Source of the DNA: Thermoplasmata archaeon
Lineage (GTDB): Archaea > Thermoplasmatota > Thermoplasmata > Lutacidiplasmatales > UBA184
Reading direction: 5' to 3'
NCBI GenBank assembly: GCA_030043855.1
Contig: JASHWW010000084.1
Span: 1-9,214 of the forward strand
Length of the DNA: 9,214 bases
The notes below the pieces were generated by a model. That model saw only the letters and a program-made list of their open reading frames with translations, ran no database searches and had not been told where the DNA came from. The translations under genes and the position numbers were made by a program. Shown in pieces: positions 6,601-9,214 of the stretch (within the stretch, counting starts at the first letter, position 1; each line of letters begins with the position of its first letter).

Positions 6601-8114
6601 AGGCCCGGATGGCATTGGACGAGGGTCGGTCCGTCGAAGCGGTCCAGCTCGCCGCGAAGAGCGAATCCGAGCTCGAGCGCGTGGAGCTCCAGCGCCGCCT
6701 CGCGCAGGGGTCCCTGCAGGCGACCGAGCGGGCGCTCGCCCGGGCCACCGAGGACGGCATCGTCTCGGCCGCCGCGGTCGACGAGCTCGCCCGCGCGAAG
6801 ACCGCCTTCGAAGGGCACGCGTACCCCGAGGTCCTCGCCCAGACGATCGCCGCCTCGGACACGCTCGAGGTCGCGCGGGACGGGCACCGCCGGTGGAAGG
6901 ACGCCTTCGCCGTTGCGGAGCGGCAGCTGGCGGAGTCGACCGAGCTCGGGGCCAGCGCCCCGGACGCGTCCGAGCGCCTGGCGGGGTCCCGACACCGGGC
7001 CGAGTCCGGCCAGTATTCCGAAGCCGTCCGCGAGGCCCGCGAGTCGACCGAGATGGGTCGATGGGCCATCGAGCGACTCTTCACCGGTCCGCTCGCCGAC
7101 CTCCGGCGGCAAGTGGAATCGACGCGCGCGGAGGGGCTCGGGGCCGAGATCGACCCCCTGGAGTCCCTGGTCGCCGAAGCCGAGTCCGCGCTCCGGAGCC
7201 GCGAGTGGGGGCAGGTCCGCGATTCCCTGGCCCGGGCGTCGAGCTCGAGCGGGCGGTTGTTCGAATCGATCGTCGAAGGCCGCTGGCGGGAGGTCGAGAG
7301 CGAACACCTCCTGGTCGGTCCGAGCACCCCGGCCGAGACCGACCGGCGCGAGGAGGTCCGACGCGAGCTCGCGCGCCTGCGGGAGAAGGGCGATTTCGCC
7401 GCGGCCTTGCGCCTCGTCAAGTCCGAGGCCGACATCGCGCGCCGTCGCCGTCAGGAAGAGCTGCTCGGCCGGATGAACGCCTTCAAGGAGCGCCTGTGGG
7501 TCGGCGAACGTCTGGGCGTCGATACGACCCCCGTGATGCAGACGTTCAGCGAGGCCCGCGTCGCGTTGGACGCCGGGCGCGTCAACGAGGCGGAGGCGCT
7601 GCTCCGTCGGGCGGTCGAGGCGCTCGAACCGGCGGTCCAGGCTCCGTTCGCCCGCCGCTTGAAGGACCTGGTGACCGAGGTGACGTTCGCCCAGGAGGGG
7701 CTCCACGTGAACGTCCAGGCGATCCGGGAGCGGCTCCGGGTCGTCGAGGAGATGTCGGCGTCGGGCAAGCCGCTGGACGCCGGCCGACTCCTCCTGCAGG
7801 CGGAGGAGGAGTTGAACCTCCGGAAATCGCTCCACCGGGAGCTAACGAACCTCCACTACCTGATCGACGCCGCCCTGAGTCGCGCGCAGGAGCGGCACAT
7901 CGACACCACCGATGCGCGCCGGCTGCTCGCCGAATCGCTGCAGCTGCGCGAGACCGATTACGCCGCCGCGCTCGAGAAGGCTCGCGAGGCGCTCCGCAAG
8001 CTCCAGGCCGTGGGAGTCACGACCCCGCCCGCGCCGGAAGCGCCGGTCGCCGCCCCGCCCCCGACGGCGCCGACGACCTATTCGCTGTTCCGCCGGCCCC
8101 CGACCGAGCCGTAG
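3603..8114 (+). CDS. Giant all-helical protein made of about 23 63-residue repeats, function unknown
   Basis: The 1503-residue product is not a family I recognise. It is rich in Ala, Arg, Glu and Leu, has no signal peptide or membrane segment, and I count one cysteine (Cys281), so it is probably cytoplasmic. After a short Gly-rich N-terminus and a basic helix (20-31), the chain repeats one pattern: a helix ending near Gly, a short turn such as GVDPT or GLDLS, a helix, then an aromatic or aliphatic residue followed by xEA-like residues, as in IYSEAL (382-387), QYSEAV (1137-1142) and RVNEAE (1326-1331). The last motif resembles the second helix of a TPR, but the period (61-64) is far from 34. 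The last 30 residues are Pro-rich and end in YSLFRRPPTEP. ATG 3603 is preferred over an in-frame TTG at 3597 because a G-rich tract (3589-3594) lies 8 nt upstream. A scaffold, nucleoid or cytoskeletal role is possible but unproven. Confidence 0.88.
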   Translation: MSNPGGGGALPSSRITRILQEKAEALKKKRQSAEAVLKDVDERLSFLERLGIVPPEALERQQKIRDLARRSDWDAVETEANALLDLLAQTVPATIEDRRQRTADGLGRLSGIGVPIPADVTAELESLAHPAPGTPWMQIVERLAQVEDGLRAGEAAYVVGARDRALALARWADLPPDRIQGFDARLQTALLPAKEGRLAEAMDALSRAVAEGLPEAAQRRGVSRAAADQLLASAKEYGAPTGRLEAALRNDSESSPERWPETVGEIEAAGEELAGTLRERCAQALEALRSSLAATVDYGVDPTTAREAVESAIARLPSAPPLEIAGILADARRAAEEPIVSVVAGLLDEVRPRIAEARRLGRDPTDVFAAMTRAREAMRLKIYSEALAASQEALERVSQLTEDLDGARDELGSVEEMLRRFRAAGFASETFDTSIARARTHVERAEVGPAREVLRETVVHLGRDALQFYRQHAAALDRIREYARERGFLTDTADRDLTEAHRLLEESELVEGAERVAKAEVALRTAAAPYIARRVEEMQQGLTDIPDEALTAPVRRLLADADISLRVKNDLAASIESLRRAERDFAAVFAAHASALVELLETEGRILETMGGASDEVQRQIDEVQQIFNMGDFVKASRASQEIRTRAQQQQLLRSEEAVSHAKLSLVELETMGLDLSKFRGPLEDAQTAARGGQYLDAYRIASQLEEQASRARGAAQSVLEGISHAQELLSRLRAQGTDPTPFYEPLRNARLAFQALDFDGARTLVDGVTQSLGTEEARLDADRLLTEIRLLIEDGRRLSAPMEAFQHRLQELETERTTAPPAATRTAARQVHEELIAVVRPILEENLRALERDLDIARAARVQVDKILAPLSEARRRIALPLPVGAATLLDTARSEFVATRGFVEHADRVAKRAREALAEAELLHVDVAGLRAQVERIDELLAQRQYARAIELGSPLEREILQVTYQHVSKTLAGFQATVTRLRREGSNTSIAENLLHQARMALDEGRSVEAVQLAAKSESELERVELQRRLAQGSLQATERALARATEDGIVSAAAVDELARAKTAFEGHAYPEVLAQTIAASDTLEVARDGHRRWKDAFAVAERQLAESTELGASAPDASERLAGSRHRAESGQYSEAVREARESTEMGRWAIERLFTGPLADLRRQVESTRAEGLGAEIDPLESLVAEAESALRSREWGQVRDSLARASSSSGRLFESIVEGRWREVESEHLLVGPSTPAETDRREEVRRELARLREKGDFAAALRLVKSEADIARRRRQEELLGRMNAFKERLWVGERLGVDTTPVMQTFSEARVALDAGRVNEAEALLRRAVEALEPAVQAPFARRLKDLVTEVTFAQEGLHVNVQAIRERLRVVEEMSASGKPLDAGRLLLQAEEELNLRKSLHRELTNLHYLIDAALSRAQERHIDTTDARRLLAESLQLRETDYAAALEKAREALRKLQAVGVTTPPAPEAPVAAPPPTAPTTYSLFRRPPTEP
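3675..8012 (+). repeat. Protein-level array of about 23 helical units, period about 63 residues
   Basis: The hydrophobic residue that opens the third helix of each unit can be tracked along the protein: W73, W136, L198, W259, L322, Y383, V447, V510, A572, F633, Y695, F759, two weaker units near 822 and 885, Y948, V1011, Y1074, Y1138, W1202, F1265, V1327, L1391 and Y1453. Intervals between clear anchors are 61-64 residues, mean about 62.7. The turn that precedes each second helix gives an independent series, for example G299, G361, G425, G487, G611, G673, G737, G988, G1052, G1116 and G1178. Sequence identity between units is low and no DNA-level repeat is visible, so the duplications are old. 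Confidence 0.75.
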
Positions 8115-8569
8115 GGGTTACGGGGGCAGGAACCCGACCGCCCCGGGGGCGGCATCCCGGGGATTCCCCGTGGGGGGCCGAGGGCGAGCCGGTCGTACTC
8201 GACGGTGTGCTTGATCCCCCGGCGGCGCAGCAACGTCGACACCTGCTCGGTGATCTGGACGACCTCCTGGCAGCGGGCCGGTTTCGTGAAGTAGAACTCG
8301 GCGCGTCGCTCGTCGACGATCGGGAAGATCAGCCGCAGTCCGAAGGCGTCCTGGCGATTGTACCCCACGGGCTTGCGATCGCCCTTCAAGTCGCGCAGGT
8401 TCTCGTCGAGGAGCACGTCGGGCAGGAGCGGGTCGGACTCCTTGACGAAGGGGCGGTTCATCTCGACGACGCGCTTGTGGATCTCCGGATAGACCCGGAT
8501 CAGGTCCTTGTACGAGCGCTTCGAGTCGAGCAGGATGTGGCCACTGCGGGCCTTCACCGGGGGAGTCAC
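8078..8569 (-). CDS. Hypothetical protein, 163 residues
   Basis: I do not recognise this protein. Residues 1-130 look like a compact soluble alpha/beta domain: a helix around DSKRSYKDLIRVYPEIHKRV (15-34), a DENLRDLKGDRKPVGYN stretch (55-71), two hydrophobic strands in FGLRLIFPIV (76-85) and AEFYFT (90-95), a helix (100-117), and a last strand HTVEYDRLAL (121-130). The final 33 residues are Gly/Pro/Arg-rich and look disordered; they lie over the end of the convergent giant gene. There is no signal peptide, membrane segment or paired-Cys zinc site. The start is GTG 8569, with GGTGG about 6 nt upstream; a second in-frame GTG (residue 5) is possible. No ATG lies upstream in frame. The stop (TAG, 8080-8078) falls inside the giant gene, so the two genes overlap tail to tail by 37 bp. 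Confidence 0.7.
   Translation of the reverse strand: MTPPVKARSGHILLDSKRSYKDLIRVYPEIHKRVVEMNRPFVKESDPLLPDVLLDENLRDLKGDRKPVGYNRQDAFGLRLIFPIVDERRAEFYFTKPARCQEVVQITEQVSTLLRRRGIKHTVEYDRLALGPPRGIPGMPPPGRSGSCPRNPYGSVGGRRNSE
8138..8170. other. Two GC-rich hairpins past the giant-gene stop
   Basis: CCGCCCC (8138-8144) faces GGGGCGG (8146-8152), and CGGGGA (8158-8163) faces TCCCCG (8165-8170) across a single T. Both lie 24-56 bp after the giant gene's TAG and within the low-complexity tail of the convergent gene. They may help separate convergent transcripts, but no T-tract follows and GC-rich coding DNA can produce such symmetry. Confidence 0.25.
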
Positions 8570-8576
8570 GCTCTGC

Positions 8577-8625
8577 CACCGGGCGGCCGCACTTAGGGAC
8601 TTCGGGGAGCGGGGGCCGCCCGGTG
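8577..8625. promoter_or_regulatory. 12-bp perfect inverted repeat, 25-bp spacer
   Basis: CACCGGGCGGCC (8577-8588) and GGCCGCCCGGTG (8614-8625) are exact reverse complements. The first arm lies 8 bp before GTG 8569 of the 163-residue gene, so the repeat covers either its promoter or its transcribed leader. A poor TATA-like CCCTAAG (minus strand, 8597-8591) is in the spacer. If transcription begins further upstream, the RNA could fold into a 12-bp stem that occludes the start region. Function is inferred. Confidence 0.5.
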
Positions 8626-8641
8626 CGCGCCCGCTCGGCGC

Positions 8642-8720
8642 CGGAACGGGGTCGGACGTCCGCGTCCGTTCGCACCGTTCGGCGCCTATGCGCAGGTCAA
8701 AATACCGAGACCCCGTTCCG
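8642..8720. promoter_or_regulatory. Cluster of four CCGTTC-type elements around the peptidase promoter
   Basis: CGGAACGGGGTC (8642-8653) and GACCCCGTTCCG (8709-8720) form a perfect 12-bp inverted repeat flanking the AAAATA box. Two more copies, CCGTTCG at 8666-8672 and 8675-8681, are direct repeats 9 bp apart. GGCGCCGGAACGG (8637-8649) also pairs with CCGTTCGGCGCC (8675-8686) except for one bulged G, again with a 25-bp spacer, and the palindrome CGGACGTCCG lies at 8653-8662. The copy at 8713-8720 falls between TATA box and ATG, where a repressor could act. This resembles a set of operator sites for the peptidase gene, the divergent gene, or both. Confidence 0.5.
8699..8704 (+). promoter_or_regulatory. 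TATA box of the peptidase gene, leaderless transcript likely
   Basis: AAAATA is centred about 25 bp before ATG 8727, the spacing that places an archaeal transcription start on the start codon itself, and no convincing ribosome-binding site precedes the ATG. Read on the other strand it is TATTTT, which could serve the divergent 163-residue gene with a leader of about 100 nt. Confidence 0.5.
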
Positions 8721-8726
8721 CGGACG

Positions 8727-9214
8727 ATGCGGCAAATCCTCGTGTGGATCGGCGTCGTGGCGGTGTTCGGTGTGGTGACGGGTGGGTTGGTGGGGATGGT
8801 CGCCCCGGCGGGAGCGAGCGGTCTCCATGGCTCGCCGACGCAGTTGTTCGGGGTGACGAATTACATGTCCGACAACTGGGCGGGATATTTCGCGACCGGT
8901 TCGGCGGATACGGTCACCAAGGTGACCGGGGCCTGGACCCAACCGACCGTGACCTGCCCACCGACCGGCAAGGCGTACGACGTCTTTTGGGTCGGGATCG
9001 ACGGGGCGGGCACCTCCACGGTCGAGCAGATCGGAACGCTCGCGGAATGCTCGGGCGGTGCGGTATCGTACCACGCGTGGTGGGAGCTGTTTCCGTTGAA
9101 CGACATCCAGATCATCAAATCGGTCTCGGTCGCCCCGGGCGACGCGGTGAGCGCCTCCGTCACGTGGTCGTCGACCGCCTCGAAATTCGTCATGAAGATC
9201 ACCGTGGCGGGCGT
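8727..9214 (+). CDS. Secreted glutamic peptidase, family G1 (eqolisin/peptidase A4 type), 3' part beyond window
   Basis: 162 codons are visible and the frame is open at the window edge. Residues 1-30 are a signal peptide: MRQ, a hydrophobic core (4-25) and a cleavage-like AGA-S site (28-31). The mature part matches the G1 beta-sandwich family known from scytalidoglutamic peptidase: SDNWAGY (48-54), VTGAWTQPTV (66-75), VFWVGIDGAG (86-95), TVEQIGT (98-104) and AWWELFP (117-123). Gln101 aligns with the catalytic Gln; the partner Glu lies in a later motif outside the window, so activity cannot be confirmed. Cys77 and Cys108 could form a disulfide. Family members work outside the cell at acid pH, fitting an acidophile that uses external protein. 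Codons such as AAT, TAT and TTT appear more often than in neighbouring genes, a weak hint of transfer. ATG 8727 gives the complete signal peptide and sits 25 bp after AAAATA. Confidence 0.9.
   Translation, partial: MRQILVWIGVVAVFGVVTGGLVGMVAPAGASGLHGSPTQLFGVTNYMSDNWAGYFATGSADTVTKVTGAWTQPTVTCPPTGKAYDVFWVGIDGAGTSTVEQIGTLAECSGGAVSYHAWWELFPLNDIQIIKSVSVAPGDAVSASVTWSSTASKFVMKITVAG

Noticed and set aside
3519..7835. Open minus-strand frame of about 1438 codons opposite the giant gene
   Set aside because: It is the mirror of a GC-rich, Glu/Leu/Ala-rich coding frame in which stop codons are rare on the other strand. Its composition (Leu, Gly, Asp, Arg, Pro) has no domain pattern, while the plus frame has TATA box, start signal and a regular repeat.
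3603..8114. Calling the giant protein an SMC/Rad50 ATPase or a TPR protein
   Set aside because: No Walker A or ABC signature is visible at either end, and the 61-64 residue period does not fit 34-residue TPR units.
4007..8596. Open plus-strand frame of about 1529 codons in another phase of the giant gene
   Set aside because: Its product is dominated by Arg, Gly, Pro and Ala, typical of a shifted frame in GC-rich DNA, and it also runs across the convergent gene.
8118..8675. Alternative minus-strand frame of 185 codons over the 163-residue gene
   Set aside because: Arg/Pro/Ala-rich composition suggests a shifted frame; the 163-residue frame has balanced composition with predicted strands and helices.
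8697..9202. Minus-strand frames opposite the peptidase gene
   Set aside because: The plus frame contains the full series of G1 peptidase motifs and a signal peptide; the antisense products show no recognisable pattern.

Overview
The window looks like a GC-rich chromosomal segment of an archaeon, most plausibly a Thermoplasmatota-type acidophile. The archaeal assignment rests on a complete archaeal translation factor aIF5A with its hypusine site, an archaeal TATA box (TTTATAAA) upstream of one gene, and an apparently leaderless gene with an AAAATA box about 25 bp upstream of its ATG. The acidophile suggestion is an inference from a secreted glutamic (G1/eqolisin-type) peptidase; the exact lineage cannot be read from the sequence.

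Layout, left to right. (1) 1-2951, minus: a long reading frame that stays open to the window edge and aligns end to end with isoleucyl-tRNA synthetase (IleRS). The HIGH, KMSKS, Trp-Thr-Thr-Thr-Pro-Trp editing and WxDSG motifs are all replaced, so it reads as a catalytically dead or repurposed IleRS paralogue. (2) 2952-3091: divergent promoter region with an inverted repeat over a TATA-like element. (3) 3092-3478, plus: aIF5A. (4) 3603-8114, plus: a 1503-residue, almost entirely helical protein built from about 23 degenerate units with a steady 61-64 residue period, preceded by the clearest promoter in the window. (5) 8078-8569, minus: an unrecognised 163-residue protein, convergent with and overlapping the giant gene by 37 bp. 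(6) 8570-8726: a divergent intergenic region rich in inverted repeats, including four copies of a CCGTTC-type element. (7) 8727-9214, plus, cut by the window edge: a secreted glutamic peptidase of family G1.

No operon is apparent. Neighbouring genes alternate in direction or are separated by their own promoter signals. The IleRS-like gene and aIF5A share a divergent promoter region and both derive from translation machinery, which weakly suggests linked expression. The most unusual items are the motif-less IleRS paralogue, the 63-residue-repeat giant protein, and the symmetrical intergenic region upstream of the peptidase. No rRNA, tRNA, CRISPR array or mobile element was recognised.
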